Shown: positions 53,600-63,319, counted from the first letter of the stretch. The stretch: 64,000 nucleotides of DNA from JANWXR01 sp964608265 (GCA_964608265.1 CAZSNP010000009.1:1-64000); one strand, 5' to 3'. Numbers and translations are program-made. The notes: generated from the letters alone by a model not told the origin.

Positions 53600-53965
53600 G
53601 TGCCCAATCAAGTGATGCTCGTGGATGACGATTTCACCACGACCCAGTTATTGAAAATCCTGCTGGAGATGGACGGCTACTCCGTCCGCGTTGTGCCCAA
53701 CGGCAACAAGGTGATGCTGGAGGCCAGGGCCAACCGGCCGGATGTCGTCATCATGGATGTGCACCTGGCGGATGCCAACGGCATCGAGGTGCTGCGCGAC
53801 ATCCGCGCCGACGGCGAATTGCGGCAACTGCCCGTCATCATGTCCTCCGGCATGGATTTGGAAAACCAGTGCCTTGACGCCGGCGCGACGGCCTTTGTGC
53901 TCAAACCCTTCCCGCCGGACCAACTGACCAGCGTCATCCAAAAGGTATTGACCCCGAACCCCTGA
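53600..53965 (+). CDS. single-domain response regulator
   Basis: This 121-residue receiver starts with GTG, 2 bp after lon, behind a GGAG ribosome binding site inside the lon end. Motifs are MLVDDDFTTTQLL, phospho-acceptor Asp in VVIMDVHLADANG, IMSSGMD and LKPFPPDQL. It has no output domain. Its coupling to lon is unusual for a receiver and may reflect a role in stress signalling, but no direct evidence is visible. Confidence 0.88.
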   Translation: MPNQVMLVDDDFTTTQLLKILLEMDGYSVRVVPNGNKVMLEARANRPDVVIMDVHLADANGIEVLRDIRADGELRQLPVIMSSGMDLENQCLDAGATAFVLKPFPPDQLTSVIQKVLTPNP

Positions 53966-54003
53966 TCCCCGTTCACCCGGGGATTGGGGATCGGGGATTA
54001 GGA
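53965..54003. repeat. GGGGAT-type degenerate repeat after receiver gene
   Basis: The spacer contains ATCCCCG pairing with CGGGGAT (53965-53984) and further GGGGATT and GGGGATC units. It could form a hairpin that ends the lon transcript, though there is no T-run. Confidence 0.45.
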
Positions 54004-54006
54004 CCT

Positions 54007-55773
54007 ATGCCCCCCAAAACCAAACGCGCTCGAACGTGGCGTGCGATGGACTTACATCTGCACACGCCGGCCTCGAGCGACTACCAGGAACCCGACGTTA
54101 CCTTCCTCGATATCCTGCAGCGCGCCGAGCAGCGCGGGCTGGATATCATCGCCTTCACCGACCACAACACCGTCGCCGGCATCCGCCGCATGAAGGACGA
54201 AATCCGCGAGCTGGAATTCCTCGAGCGCCTGGGCCGGATGCTGCCCGAGGAGCAGCGGCGCCTCACCGAGTATCGCCGGCTGACGCAGAAGATCCTCGTG
54301 CTGCCCGGCTTCGAGTTCACCGCTACCCTCGGCTTTCACATCCTCGGCCTCTTCCCGCCCGAGACGCCGGGCCGCGAGCTGGAGCACCTGTTGCTCTCGC
54401 TCAATGTGCCCCGCGATCAAATCGACCTCGGCTCGGCCAACGTCGGCGCGACGGCGGATGTGCTCACCGCCTACAAACTCATCACCGAGGCCGGCGGCCT
54501 GGCCATCGCCGCGCACGCCAACAGCAGCAACGGCGTGGCCATGCGCGGGCTGAGCTTCGGCGGGCAAACCCGCATCGCGTATACGCAGGACCCCAACCTG
54601 GCGGCGCTGGAGGTGACCGACCTCGACCGCAAGGGGCGCGGCACAACCAAGGGCTTCTTCAATGGAAGCAAGCCCGAGTACCAGCGGCGCATGCACTGCA
54701 TCCAGGGCTCCGATGCCCACCGGCTGCGGCGCGACCCGGCCGGCGGCAAGCACCTCGGCGTCGGCGACCGCGCCACCGATGTGCTGCTCGATGCCGTGTC
54801 GTTCGAGTCGCTCAAAGAGCTGTTCGCCAGCAACGACTTCGCCCGCACGCGCCCGCACAGCGGGGCCGCCGAGGCCGAGTTCGATTACATCCAGCAGGCG
54901 CGCGAAGAAGGCGCGAACATCGTGCAGGACTTCCACGAGTCGATGCAGGCGCGCAGCGGCAAGCTGGCGGCCATCATCAACGACGTATGCGCCTTTGCGA
55001 ACACCAACGGCGGCACGCTCTACATCGGCGTGAGCGCCGAGGCGAAGCAGGCGCCGGTCGGCGTGCCGGATGCCAGGCGAGCGGTCGAGGAAATCCGCAC
55101 CGCCATCGACCGGCTGCTAACGCCGCACCTCGACTGCACGGTGGATATGCAGGAGACCAAAGGCAAGATGGTGCTGCGCATCCTCGTGCCGCGCGGCGAT
55201 GATCCGCCGTATGCGATCGAGGACAACAAGATCTTCGTGCGCGATGAGGCCGAGACCTCGCTGGCCGTGCGCGACGAGATCGTGCAACTGGTACGGCGCG
55301 GCCACCCCGGCGGCAGCGGCCAACCGGTGGCGGTGGTCGCGCCGCCGGTGAGCGCCCCGCAGGAAAGCCCGCCCGCCGAAGCCTCCCCGGCCTCCGCCGA
55401 GGAGCCGGCGCCCGATGAACTCTCCCACGCCGCGCCGCGCACCGGGGTCGAGATCGTCTCGACCGAGGAGCGCAACGGGCGCAAGTTCCACACGATGCGC
55501 GATCTGCGCAACGGCAACATGGTGAAGAACGTGACGTTGCAGAGCGCGCGCAAGCTGTGGCACTACGCGCTCACCGAACACGAGCATCATCGGGTGGATG
55601 CGAAGAAGCTGAGCTGGCACGGCGATCTGGCACTGGTGAAGAAGAGCCATAAGGGCGGCGTGACGCGCTACGACCTCGCCCAGCGCGCGAACGGCGGCCT
55701 GCGTGTGTACTACGGCGTCACCGAGGATGGCATCCACGGCGCGTGGAAACAGGTGGTCGGGCAGGAGGAGTGA
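54007..55773 (+). CDS. PHP-domain protein fused to AlbA/Schlafen-like domain
   Basis: This 588-residue protein begins with a PHP phosphoesterase domain: MDLHLHTPAS, FTDHNTVAGI, a GFEF loop, AIAAHANSS and GSDAHRL supply the usual His/Asp metal ligands (residues 14-250). A Schlafen/AlbA-type domain follows (about 300-420; VQDFHESMQARSGKLAAIINDVCAFANTNGGTLYIGV). After a Pro/Ala linker there is a C-terminal domain of about 110 residues, Lys/His-rich, that I do not recognise. PHP domains hydrolyse phosphoesters and the AlbA-type domain can bind or cut nucleic acid, so a nucleic-acid role is plausible. No partner gene helps decide. Confidence 0.8.
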   Translation: MPPKTKRARTWRAMDLHLHTPASSDYQEPDVTFLDILQRAEQRGLDIIAFTDHNTVAGIRRMKDEIRELEFLERLGRMLPEEQRRLTEYRRLTQKILVLPGFEFTATLGFHILGLFPPETPGRELEHLLLSLNVPRDQIDLGSANVGATADVLTAYKLITEAGGLAIAAHANSSNGVAMRGLSFGGQTRIAYTQDPNLAALEVTDLDRKGRGTTKGFFNGSKPEYQRRMHCIQGSDAHRLRRDPAGGKHLGVGDRATDVLLDAVSFESLKELFASNDFARTRPHSGAAEAEFDYIQQAREEGANIVQDFHESMQARSGKLAAIINDVCAFANTNGGTLYIGVSAEAKQAPVGVPDARRAVEEIRTAIDRLLTPHLDCTVDMQETKGKMVLRILVPRGDDPPYAIEDNKIFVRDEAETSLAVRDEIVQLVRRGHPGGSGQPVAVVAPPVSAPQESPPAEASPASAEEPAPDELSHAAPRTGVEIVSTEERNGRKFHTMRDLRNGNMVKNVTLQSARKLWHYALTEHEHHRVDAKKLSWHGDLALVKKSHKGGVTRYDLAQRANGGLRVYYGVTEDGIHGAWKQVVGQEE

Positions 55774-55838
55774 GGGTAGCAAGTCGAAAGTAGCAAGTAG
55801 CAAGTAGAAAGCACACTCACTACTTTCTACTTTCTCAA
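55774..55838. repeat. AAGTAG-type degenerate repeat with hairpin
   Basis: The 75-bp spacer before the GNAT gene is made of repeated AGTAGCA/AGTAGAAA units and contains a perfect 10-bp stem (AAGTAGAAAG, 55802-55811, with CTTTCTACTT, 55823-55832). The same CTACTTTC/GAAAGTAG units recur at 61745-61804. Confidence 0.5.
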
Positions 55839-55848
55839 CACTCTCTGC

Positions 55849-56268
55849 ATGCACATCCGCGAGTTCGACCTCGAGCACGACTACGACGCGGTGCTGGCTT
55901 TGTGGAAGGCCTGCGCGCCGGGGGTCGGGGTGGGCAACTCCGATACCCGCGCCGAGATCGCCCGGAAACTCGAACGCGACCCGGATTTGTTTCTGATTGC
56001 GGAGGAAGGGGGCCGGCTCATCGGCGCCGTCATCGGTGGCTGGGATGGGCGGCGCGGGATGATCTATCATCTGGCGGTGGCCGCTGACGCGCGGCGCGCC
56101 GGGGTGGGCACGACCCTGATGCGCGAAGTGGAGGCGCGGCTGCGGGCCAGGGGCTGCCGCAAAGCCTATTTGTTGATTGTGCCCGGCAACGAAGATGTGC
56201 TCCGGTTCTACGCCGGCCTCGGCTGGCAGCGCAAGCCGGTGACGATCCTCGACAAAACCTTCGCGTGA
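55849..56268 (+). CDS. GNAT-family acetyltransferase
   Basis: This 139-residue N-acetyltransferase resembles the YpeA group. MHIREFDLEHDYDAVLALW opens the fold, IYHLAVAADARRAGVGTTLM holds the acetyl-CoA binding motif (R/Q-x-x-G-x-G/A), and VLRFYAGLGWQ closes it. The acceptor substrate cannot be inferred. Its stop overlaps the start of the following glycosyltransferase gene (GTGA). Confidence 0.88.
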   Translation: MHIREFDLEHDYDAVLALWKACAPGVGVGNSDTRAEIARKLERDPDLFLIAEEGGRLIGAVIGGWDGRRGMIYHLAVAADARRAGVGTTLMREVEARLRARGCRKAYLLIVPGNEDVLRFYAGLGWQRKPVTILDKTFA

Positions 56269-58187
56269 CCGACCCGGCTTCGCGCCGGCCCAGCATGTCC
56301 CCCCGGCTCGAAAAGATACTCGCGCTCGCCATCTTCGTCCTGGCGGCGGCGCTGCGCCTCGGCCGGCCCGAGGTTACCGAGTTCAAGCGCGACGAGGCCG
56401 CGTTGTACTCGCTCGCCCTCGACCTGGCCGAGTTCAGGGCCGTGCCGTTGCGCGGCATCGGGTCCTCGGTCGGCCTGCCCAACGCGCCGATGAGCGTATA
56501 TGTGTTCGCGCTGCCGCTCTTTGTTTGGAAGAGTCCACTGGCGGCGACGCTGTTCGTCGGCGTGTTGAATACCGCTTCGGTTGGGTTGGCCTACCTCATG
56601 GCGCGGCGCTATTGGGGCGCCCGCGTTGCGTTGCTCGCGGCGTTGCTGTATGCCGCTGCGCCGTGGGCGATTGTCTACTCGCGCAAAATCTGGGCCCAGA
56701 ATCTGCTGCCGCTCTTCGTGGTCGGGTAGGTGTTTACGGCGCTGCTCGCCTTCGTCGAGGGCCGCCGGCGCTGGCTCAGCGCTCACCTCGCCCTGCTCGC
56801 GGTCTGTGTGCAGCTTCACCTCTCCGGTCTCAGCCTGATCCCGCTGACCGGCCTGTGGCTCGTCATCTTTCGACGCAACGTGGATTGGCGCATGTTGGGC
56901 TGGGGGATACTGGCCGGGGCGGCGCTCTTTGCGCCGTTCGCGTGGTACGCGATCGGGGCCGGGTGGGGTGGCCCGGCCAGCCTGCTCGCGCTGCTCAACC
57001 GCCCGGCGGTATTTTCAACCGACGCGCTCTCGCTGGCCGCGTTGGTGGCGATGGGCACCGACCTGCACTCGCTCGCCGGGCCGCAGGCCTTTCGCGATTT
57101 TCTGGCGACGATCCCGGACTTCACCGGCCTGCTGTACCTCGGCGGCGCGCTGGCGCTGGCGGGGGCGTTCAGCGGCGTGTGGCGCTGGCTCCGGCCCGGC
57201 GCACCGGGACCCGCGCGCCCCGCCGGCCTCCTCATCGCCCTGTGGTTGATCGCTCCGATCCTCGTCTTCATCCGCCACAGCACACCGGTTTTTCCGCACT
57301 ATTTCATCGTGCTGTTTCCCGCGCCCTTCATCCTGGCCGGGGTTTTTCTCGATGCCGTGATCGGTCGCCTCACGTTTCGCCTCGGGCGATTCATCGCGAT
57401 CGGCGTGCCGGTGGTGATCGCGGCGGCGCAAGTGTGGCTGACGCTGACCATGCTGAATTTCGTGGCGACACGCGCCACGCCGGGCGGCTTCGGCATGCCG
57501 CTTGGCACATCGCTGCGGGTGGCCGACCTCGTGCGCGCCGCGCCCGATGTGATCGTCGCGAGCGCGGGGTCCGATCCAAATGTGGATGAAGTGCCGGCGG
57601 TCCTCGCCGCGTTGCTCCGCGCTGCGCCGCACCGTTTTGTGGATGCGCGCACGACCGCCGTGCTCCCGGCGAACGCGGAAGCCCGCGTCGTGCTGTGGCC
57701 GGCAACGTCGCCGCTCGCTGCCGCTCAGATTTATCAGGCGTGGGGAATGACCGAGCATTCGATCTCATTGCGCAACGACGAGGGTGACGTTGTGATTCTC
57801 CGCTCACGCGCGCAGCCCCTGACGGCGCCGCGCCTGCGGGAGGCCTCGGCGTTATTGAGCAACGGCGCAGAGGTCGTGGGCAGCGGCGGCACGGCGCGCG
57901 AGTGGCAACTGTGGTGGCGGGCAAGCGAGTCAGCCAGTGACGAAAACTTCACGGTGTTCGCGCACGGGCTCAACCCAAATGGCGACCGCGTGGCGCAAGC
58001 CGATGTGCCGACGTACCCGGTGCGCGGCTGGCGCGCGGGCGATCTCGTCATCAGCTTGTTCTCGTTTGAGGCCCAGGGCAGTGTCGTTCGCGCAGGGATG
58101 TATGAGTCGCAGTCGCTGGCTCCCGTCGCGGTGCTGGATGTCAACGGCGACCCGGCCGCCCAGTGGCTGGAGTTCGCGGCTCCGTAA
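56265..58187 (+). pseudogene. glycosyltransferase (PMT/ArnT-like), interrupted by TAG
   Basis: Two consecutive reading frames, 154 residues (56265-56729) and 485 residues (56730-58187), are in the same phase and separated only by a TAG at 56727-56729. Together they form a family 39-like membrane glycosyltransferase: an FKRDEAALYSLALDL loop with the catalytic-type acidic residue, many membrane helices and a C-terminal extracytoplasmic domain. The context GGG TAG GTG suggests a TGG (Trp) codon changed to TAG. The downstream part could restart at the following GTG but would lack the catalytic loop. Either a recent nonsense mutation or a sequencing error explains it. Confidence 0.8.
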
Positions 58188-58257
58188 CCGTCACCATTAG
58201 TCGAAAACGACCATGCCGGCGTGTTCGCGCAGCAAACCAACTCGTAACCCCGCGAGG

Positions 58258-58286
58258 TTGGCGGGCGGAAAAAGTGGGCGTACCAT
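58258..58286 (+). promoter_or_regulatory. sigma70-like promoter for receiver-kinase gene
   Basis: TTGGCG (58258-58263) and TACCAT (58281-58286) are 17 bp apart. The -10 ends 6 bp before the ATG at 58293, so transcription would begin at the start codon (leaderless). It does not share the repeated boxes of the flagellar and chemotaxis operons. Confidence 0.5.
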
Positions 58287-58292
58287 TGCGCT

Positions 58293-59510
58293 ATGGCCGA
58301 AGAACTTGCAACCCTAGACGAACCCACCCTCACCGCTGTGCGCGACATGGGGGTGACGCCCGGCACCGTGCTGGCGGTGGATGATGAGCCGCGCAATATT
58401 GAAATCCTCACCCACATCCTCGAGGCGCAGGGCTTTCGCGTGCTGGTGGCCGAAGATGGCGAGGCGGCGCTGGAGTTGGCGCACACGGCCTCGCCCGACG
58501 TCATCCTGCTCGATGTCCTCATGCCGCACATGGATGGTTTTGAAACCTGCCGGCGGCTCAAGGGCGATCCGGCCACGCTCTACATCCCCGTGGCGCTCAT
58601 CACCGCGTTGCGCGGTCTGCGTGAGCGCGTGCGCGGCACCGAGGCCGGCGCCGACGAGTTCATCTCCAAGCCCTTCGACAGCATCGAGCTGCTCACTCGC
58701 GTCAAGGCGCTGACACGCACCAAACGGCTGTACGATCAACTCCGCTCGACCAACCGCGAGTTGGAAGACCGCGTGGCCGAGCGCACCGCCGACCTGCGGC
58801 ACGCCCTCTCCGAGCTGCGCGAACTCGACCGGCTGAAATCCGAATTCATCGCCAACGTCTCGCACGAACTGCGCACGCCGCTGCTGCACGTCAAGGGCAC
58901 CATCACGCTGCTGGCCGATGGCGCGCTGGGCGATCTCACCGACCAGCAGACCCACGGCGTCAGGGTCGCCGAAGAAGCGGCCGAGCAACTGGAGCGCGTC
59001 GTCGAAGACATCGTCGACTTCAGCGACATGCACGGCCGGCCGTTGGATTTGGAGCCGGTGCTGGTGTCGGAGGTCTGCCAGAGCGCGATTAACGCGCTGC
59101 AGCCGCGCGCCCAGCGGCGCTCGATTGTGCTCCGCCCGGCGGTGCCCTCGGAGCTGCCGCCGGTGCAGGCCGATGCCCACGCGATGACGCGGGTGCTGCG
59201 CCATTTGCTCGACAACGCGGTGAAGTTCAGCCCGGTGGGCAGCCTGGTGCAGGTGTTGGCCGAGCGGCGCGGCACGCAGATTCGGATCGCGGTGAAGGAT
59301 GAAGGCCCCGGCATCCCGCCCACCGAGCGCGATCGCATCTTCCTGGCCTTCTATCAAAGCGATGGCTCGACCACGCGCAAGGTCGGCGGCATGGGGTTGG
59401 GTTTGGCCCTCGTGCGCCAGTTGCTGCACGCGCACAATTCGGAGATTCACCTCGAGAGTGAACCGGGCATGGGCAGCACCTTCTTTTTCGAGCTGCCGAC
59501 CGCGCCGTGA
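58293..59510 (+). CDS. receiver-linked histidine kinase
   Basis: This 405-residue protein has an N-terminal receiver (about 24-145; AVDDEPRN, ILLDVLMPHMDG, SKPFD), a coiled linker (145-180), HisKA (SHELRTPLLHVKGTI) and a complete catalytic domain (LRHLLDNAVKFS, DEGPGIPP, GGMGLGLALV). It has no sensor domain, so its input is probably phosphate or a partner at the receiver. It stands alone on the plus strand and ends at a strong terminator. Confidence 0.92.
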   Translation: MAEELATLDEPTLTAVRDMGVTPGTVLAVDDEPRNIEILTHILEAQGFRVLVAEDGEAALELAHTASPDVILLDVLMPHMDGFETCRRLKGDPATLYIPVALITALRGLRERVRGTEAGADEFISKPFDSIELLTRVKALTRTKRLYDQLRSTNRELEDRVAERTADLRHALSELRELDRLKSEFIANVSHELRTPLLHVKGTITLLADGALGDLTDQQTHGVRVAEEAAEQLERVVEDIVDFSDMHGRPLDLEPVLVSEVCQSAINALQPRAQRRSIVLRPAVPSELPPVQADAHAMTRVLRHLLDNAVKFSPVGSLVQVLAERRGTQIRIAVKDEGPGIPPTERDRIFLAFYQSDGSTTRKVGGMGLGLALVRQLLHAHNSEIHLESEPGMGSTFFFELPTAP

Positions 59511-59526
59511 GCGACGTAAGCGTGAA

Positions 59527-59564
59527 AACGCCGGACAGGTCCATTGACCTCTCCGGCGTTTTTT
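59527..59564. terminator. bidirectional rho-independent terminator
   Basis: AACGCCGGA pairs with TCCGGCGTT and, after a C/C mismatch, AGGTC pairs with GACCT around CATT; a run of six T follows on the plus strand, and four T on the minus strand. It separates the receiver-kinase gene from the convergent small-protein gene. Confidence 0.85.
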
Positions 59565-59570
59565 GATCCA

Positions 59571-59813
59571 TCACCGGCGACGCAGAAGCGTTTCCACGTA
59601 GGCGGCAGCCTGCGCTGCGGACGCACCGGTCAGCTTCCGCACGCGGCGGGCGGCCTCGGCGCGCCCGCCGCGCCGCACGAGGTGAAACAACTCGTGCACG
59701 GCCTCGGAGGGGAGGTCAATGCCGCCGCCCGCCGGGTCAATCGGGAAGGGCGGCGGCGCGACGGGATTGACGCGTTGCAGCCAGCCCGCCGCCCAGGCCC
59801 AAATCCGTTTCAT
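59571..59813 (-). CDS. small protein with L7/L12-C-terminal-like helices
   Basis: This 80-residue basic protein has a Trp-rich amphipathic N-terminus, a Pro linker and a C-terminal pattern (ELFHLVRRGGRAEAARRVRKL, then GASAAQAAAYVE) resembling the ribosomal L7/L12 C-terminal fold that recurs in small bacterial proteins. The ATG overlaps the stop of the S9 peptidase gene (ATGA), which supports translation. Function is unknown. Confidence 0.6.
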   Translation of the reverse strand: MKRIWAWAAGWLQRVNPVAPPPFPIDPAGGGIDLPSEAVHELFHLVRRGGRAEAARRVRKLTGASAAQAAAYVETLLRRR

Positions 59814-61744
59814 GGGTCAAGGTGCGTCTTGAAGAAGTCGGTGATGGCGTTGTAGCACGTCACTTTGTTGTCGTACTTCAACACATCGTGGCCCTCGTTC
59901 TCGAACACGAGGTAGTCCACGGTCTTGCCCTTCGCCCGCAATTGCTCCACCACGTCGCGCGACTCCTGCTCGGTGACGCGCGGGTCGTTCTTGCCCTGAA
60001 TGACGAGCAACGGACAGCGCAGGTTTTCGATGTACGTGCTCGGCGAACGCTCGGTGAGGAAGCCCTTGTCCCTCTCCGGGTGGCCGACGGTGTGATGGAA
60101 ATACGGCTTCCACGTCTCGGGCACACGATCAACAAAGGTGAACAGGTTGTACGGCCCGAACATATCCACCGCCGCCGACCACAGCTCGGGATGGCGCAAC
60201 GCCAGCGTCAACGTCATATAGCCGCCGTACGAGCGACCCACTACACCGGCGCGCTGCACGTCAATCCGCGAGTCGTTCGGCAGCACCTGCGTTAGCGCGT
60301 GCACATGATCCAGCCGATCCTGCCCGCCCCAATCGTGATCGACTTTCTGCATGTACTTCAGCCCGTACCCCTGGCTGCCGCGCACGTTGGGCACGAAGAC
60401 CGCGAAGCCGTTGAGGGTGAGGAACTGGATGAGGGGCATCGAGAACCAGGCGAAGTCGGGCCGCTCCTGGCTCTGCGGGCCGCCGTGGATATAGCACACG
60501 AGTGGCCGCGCGCCGCTGAACCCCAGCGCCTCGGCGGGCCGGTACAGGCGCGCCGAGATGCGCAACCCATCGTGCGAGTCGAACGAGGCATCCTCGCCCG
60601 GCGCGAGCCATTCCGCGGGCAGGCCGAGCACCCGGTCGCGCGTGTGGACGACGACCTTGTTGCGGCTCTTCCCGGCCACCGTCCGAATCTGCGGCGGTGT
60701 GGTGGCGGTGGAGAACGAGAGCACGTGCGTGTCGCTGGCTTTGTCGTAGTGCGACGACTCGAGCACGCCGCCCGCCAGCTCGCCCGCGCCGCAGAGCACG
60801 CGCGTCAGCTTCATCTTCAGCGCCGCAGGGTCGAAGCGGCCCTCGTACAGCCATGAGCAACCGTCAATGTTGTAGGTGACTTGATACACTTCATCATGCA
60901 GGTGGTCGAGGCCGGTTAGCTCGCCCAGGCCGCTATGCTTCACGCCGGTGATCTTCACCTTCTTCACCTCGCCGGGTTTGTCGAGTTCGAGGTAGCCCAG
61001 GCCGTACGTGTCGGTGAATAGCGAGGTGACCAGCAGCAACCCTTTCTCCTCCGCCGTGAAGAAGCCGTTGCCGATGACACAGGTCTTGTACTTCTGGCCC
61101 GGCTGGCGTTGTTCGAGCGGCGTGCCGTACAGCAGGCGGCGCTCGCCGTTCTCCCACAGCCAGAGCACGTTGTCGCTGAAAGAAAAGCCCTCCGTCAGCG
61201 CGATTCTGGAATGATCGGCGCTGGTCGCGTCCGGCCCGAGGCCCCAGGTGCTGCGCCCCAGCTCGACGAGCGTGCCGGTGCCGATGTGCCCGCGATAAGT
61301 GATGTTCATCGCCTCCGTCAGCGAGGCCGCGCCGAAGTAGGCGAGGTTGCGCTCGACATCAGGCTTGCTCATGTAGCAGCGGTACTCGCTCAACTGCTCG
61401 CCGAAGACCGGCTCGGGGTAGCCGCCCGTGATCGGAATCCACATCGGCTGATACTTCTCGTCGCCGTCGTGGTCGAGCATCAATACGATCCTGTTCAGTT
61501 GTGGATATACGCGGAAGGCGGCGCCGCCGAGGAGGTGCGGGTTTTGCAGCGCGAGGTGCGGCGGGAGCAGCGGCTCGGGCACGCCGCCGCCCGGCCCAAG
61601 GCCGGGTTGGGGAAGCGCGTCCATCGCGTACAGGCTCAACCGCCCGCTCAAGTCGCTGACGAAGTAGATGCGCCCGGCCACCAGTTGCGGGGCCATGAAC
61701 TGGCGGGCGGAGAGGAGGGATTCGATTCTGGGCACGAGTCTCAT
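59810..61744 (-). CDS. S9-family prolyl oligopeptidase-like peptidase
   Basis: This 644-residue peptidase has an N-terminal beta-propeller (about 1-380) and a C-terminal alpha/beta-hydrolase domain: CYIHGGPQSQ (oxyanion region), VVGRSYGGYM (catalytic Ser), a KNDPRV Asp region and NEGHDV (catalytic His). It has no signal peptide, so it is probably cytoplasmic and degrades short peptides. It follows the M32 carboxypeptidase gene in the same direction, separated by a 60-bp repeat-rich spacer. Confidence 0.92.
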   Translation of the reverse strand: MRLVPRIESLLSARQFMAPQLVAGRIYFVSDLSGRLSLYAMDALPQPGLGPGGGVPEPLLPPHLALQNPHLLGGAAFRVYPQLNRIVLMLDHDGDEKYQPMWIPITGGYPEPVFGEQLSEYRCYMSKPDVERNLAYFGAASLTEAMNITYRGHIGTGTLVELGRSTWGLGPDATSADHSRIALTEGFSFSDNVLWLWENGERRLLYGTPLEQRQPGQKYKTCVIGNGFFTAEEKGLLLVTSLFTDTYGLGYLELDKPGEVKKVKITGVKHSGLGELTGLDHLHDEVYQVTYNIDGCSWLYEGRFDPAALKMKLTRVLCGAGELAGGVLESSHYDKASDTHVLSFSTATTPPQIRTVAGKSRNKVVVHTRDRVLGLPAEWLAPGEDASFDSHDGLRISARLYRPAEALGFSGARPLVCYIHGGPQSQERPDFAWFSMPLIQFLTLNGFAVFVPNVRGSQGYGLKYMQKVDHDWGGQDRLDHVHALTQVLPNDSRIDVQRAGVVGRSYGGYMTLTLALRHPELWSAAVDMFGPYNLFTFVDRVPETWKPYFHHTVGHPERDKGFLTERSPSTYIENLRCPLLVIQGKNDPRVTEQESRDVVEQLRAKGKTVDYLVFENEGHDVLKYDNKVTCYNAITDFFKTHLDP

Positions 61745-61804
61745 TTGGGCCGGTAGAAAGTGGAAAGTAGCGGAGGCTCTACTTTCTACTCGCCCCTTTC
61801 TATC
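61745..61804. repeat. GAAAGTAG-type degenerate repeat between peptidase genes
   Basis: The spacer contains GAAAGTAG (61763-61770) pairing with CTACTTTC (61779-61786) and further copies of the same unit. It matches the unit type of the spacer at 55774-55838. Confidence 0.5.
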
Positions 61805-63319
61805 TCAGTTCAATCCGTAAATCTCCCCATACTTCCGCTTGAGATAACGCACGAACGGCCCGACTTCGATCTTCGGTGAGCCGGTGATGCGTTGCAGAGT
61901 CTCGGCGGGGGTGAACTTGCGCCCGTGCTGGTGGAGGTGGGTGCGCAGCCACTCGCGCAGCGCGCCGAACTCCCCGCGCTCGAAGTGCGCGTACAGGTCG
62001 GGGATGTCGGCCAGAATCTTCTCCCAGATTTGGCAGGCGGCGATGCTGCCGAGCGAGTAGGTCGGGAAGTAGCCGATCATGCCGCCGGACCAATGCACAT
62101 CCTGCAGCACGCCATCGGCGTCGTTGGGCACGGCCACGCCCAGATACTGCTTGAAGCGCGCGTTCCACGCCTCGGGCAGGTCGCGCAGCGCCAGCTTGCC
62201 CTCGATCATCTCCTGCTCCAATTCAAAGCGCAGGATGATGTGCAGGCTGTATGTGGCCTCGTCCGCCTCCACGCGGATGAACGACGGCTGCACGATGTTG
62301 ATGGCGCGATAGAAGGTTTCGAGTTCGACGTTGCCCAGTTGCTCGGGGAAGGCGGCCCGCAATTGGGGATACATGAACTTCCAGAACGGCCGGCTGCGGC
62401 CCACCAGGTTTTCCCACATCCGGCTCTGTGATTCGTGCAGGCCCAGCGACGCGCCCCGGCATAGCGGCGAGCGTTCGAGCGCCGGGCTGACCTGATGCTC
62501 ATACAGCCCGTGCCCGAACTCGTGCATCGAGCCGAAGACGGCGGGGTTGAGGAAATCCTCGTAGTAACGCGTGGTGATGCGGATGTCTTGCGTGGCGGAG
62601 TTGCTGGCGAAGGGATGCACCGTCGGGTCGAGCCGCCAGGAGTCACGGCGCGCGCCCAACTGCTCGATGAGGCCCCAGCAGAACCTGACCTGCGCCTCGG
62701 TGGGGAAGTGGCCGTGCAGGCAATCATCGTTCACGGTCGCAGACCGTGAACGGATTGATGCGATCAATGGCACAAGATCTACCTTCAGCGCATCGAAGAC
62801 CGCCTTCACCTCCGCCGTTTTCATCTCCGGCTCGTAGTCGTCGAGCAGGATATCGTACGGCCCGGCCTCGCCGTCATCCATGAATTCGATGTATTTGAGC
62901 TTCAGATCCACGTTCTTTTGCAGATGCGGGAGGAAGGCAGCGAAACTCGACTCCTTGCGCGCCTGCACCCAGGCCTGCCGCGCCAGCGCCGCGGTTCGCG
63001 ATATCTCTGCCCGCAGTTCCGCCGGCACCTTGACCGCTTTGTCGTAATCGCGCCGTGCCACGCGGATGAGGCTGGCCTCGTCGGAGTCATACGGCAGGCT
63101 CTCTTCGTAGGGCCGCAGGTCGTCGAGCAGGCGGGCGACCTCGGGCGCCGTCAGCTTCTCAGTCGCGACCTTGGCCAGCGTGGCGATCTGTTCGGCCCGC
63201 ACCGCGCCGCCCCGGGGGGCCATCATCGTCTGCTGATCCCACCCCAGCACCCAACTGATTTTGTTGAGGTCGTGGATCTCGGCCAGGCGGGTTTTGAGGT
63301 CGGTGAATTTTGGATTCAT
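61805..63319 (-). CDS. M32 metallocarboxypeptidase (Taq type)
   Basis: This is a 504-residue zinc carboxypeptidase of family M32. MHEFGHGLYEHQ supplies the HExxH-type site, with a downstream GLHESQSRMWEN Glu ligand; DIRITTRYYEDF and the IRVEADEATYSLHIILRFELE stretch are family hallmarks. It removes C-terminal residues from peptides in the cytoplasm. The start overlaps the stop of the upstream NACHT-type gene by 4 bp (ATGA). Length is normal. Confidence 0.95.
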   Translation of the reverse strand: MNPKFTDLKTRLAEIHDLNKISWVLGWDQQTMMAPRGGAVRAEQIATLAKVATEKLTAPEVARLLDDLRPYEESLPYDSDEASLIRVARRDYDKAVKVPAELRAEISRTAALARQAWVQARKESSFAAFLPHLQKNVDLKLKYIEFMDDGEAGPYDILLDDYEPEMKTAEVKAVFDALKVDLVPLIASIRSRSATVNDDCLHGHFPTEAQVRFCWGLIEQLGARRDSWRLDPTVHPFASNSATQDIRITTRYYEDFLNPAVFGSMHEFGHGLYEHQVSPALERSPLCRGASLGLHESQSRMWENLVGRSRPFWKFMYPQLRAAFPEQLGNVELETFYRAINIVQPSFIRVEADEATYSLHIILRFELEQEMIEGKLALRDLPEAWNARFKQYLGVAVPNDADGVLQDVHWSGGMIGYFPTYSLGSIAACQIWEKILADIPDLYAHFERGEFGALREWLRTHLHQHGRKFTPAETLQRITGSPKIEVGPFVRYLKRKYGEIYGLN

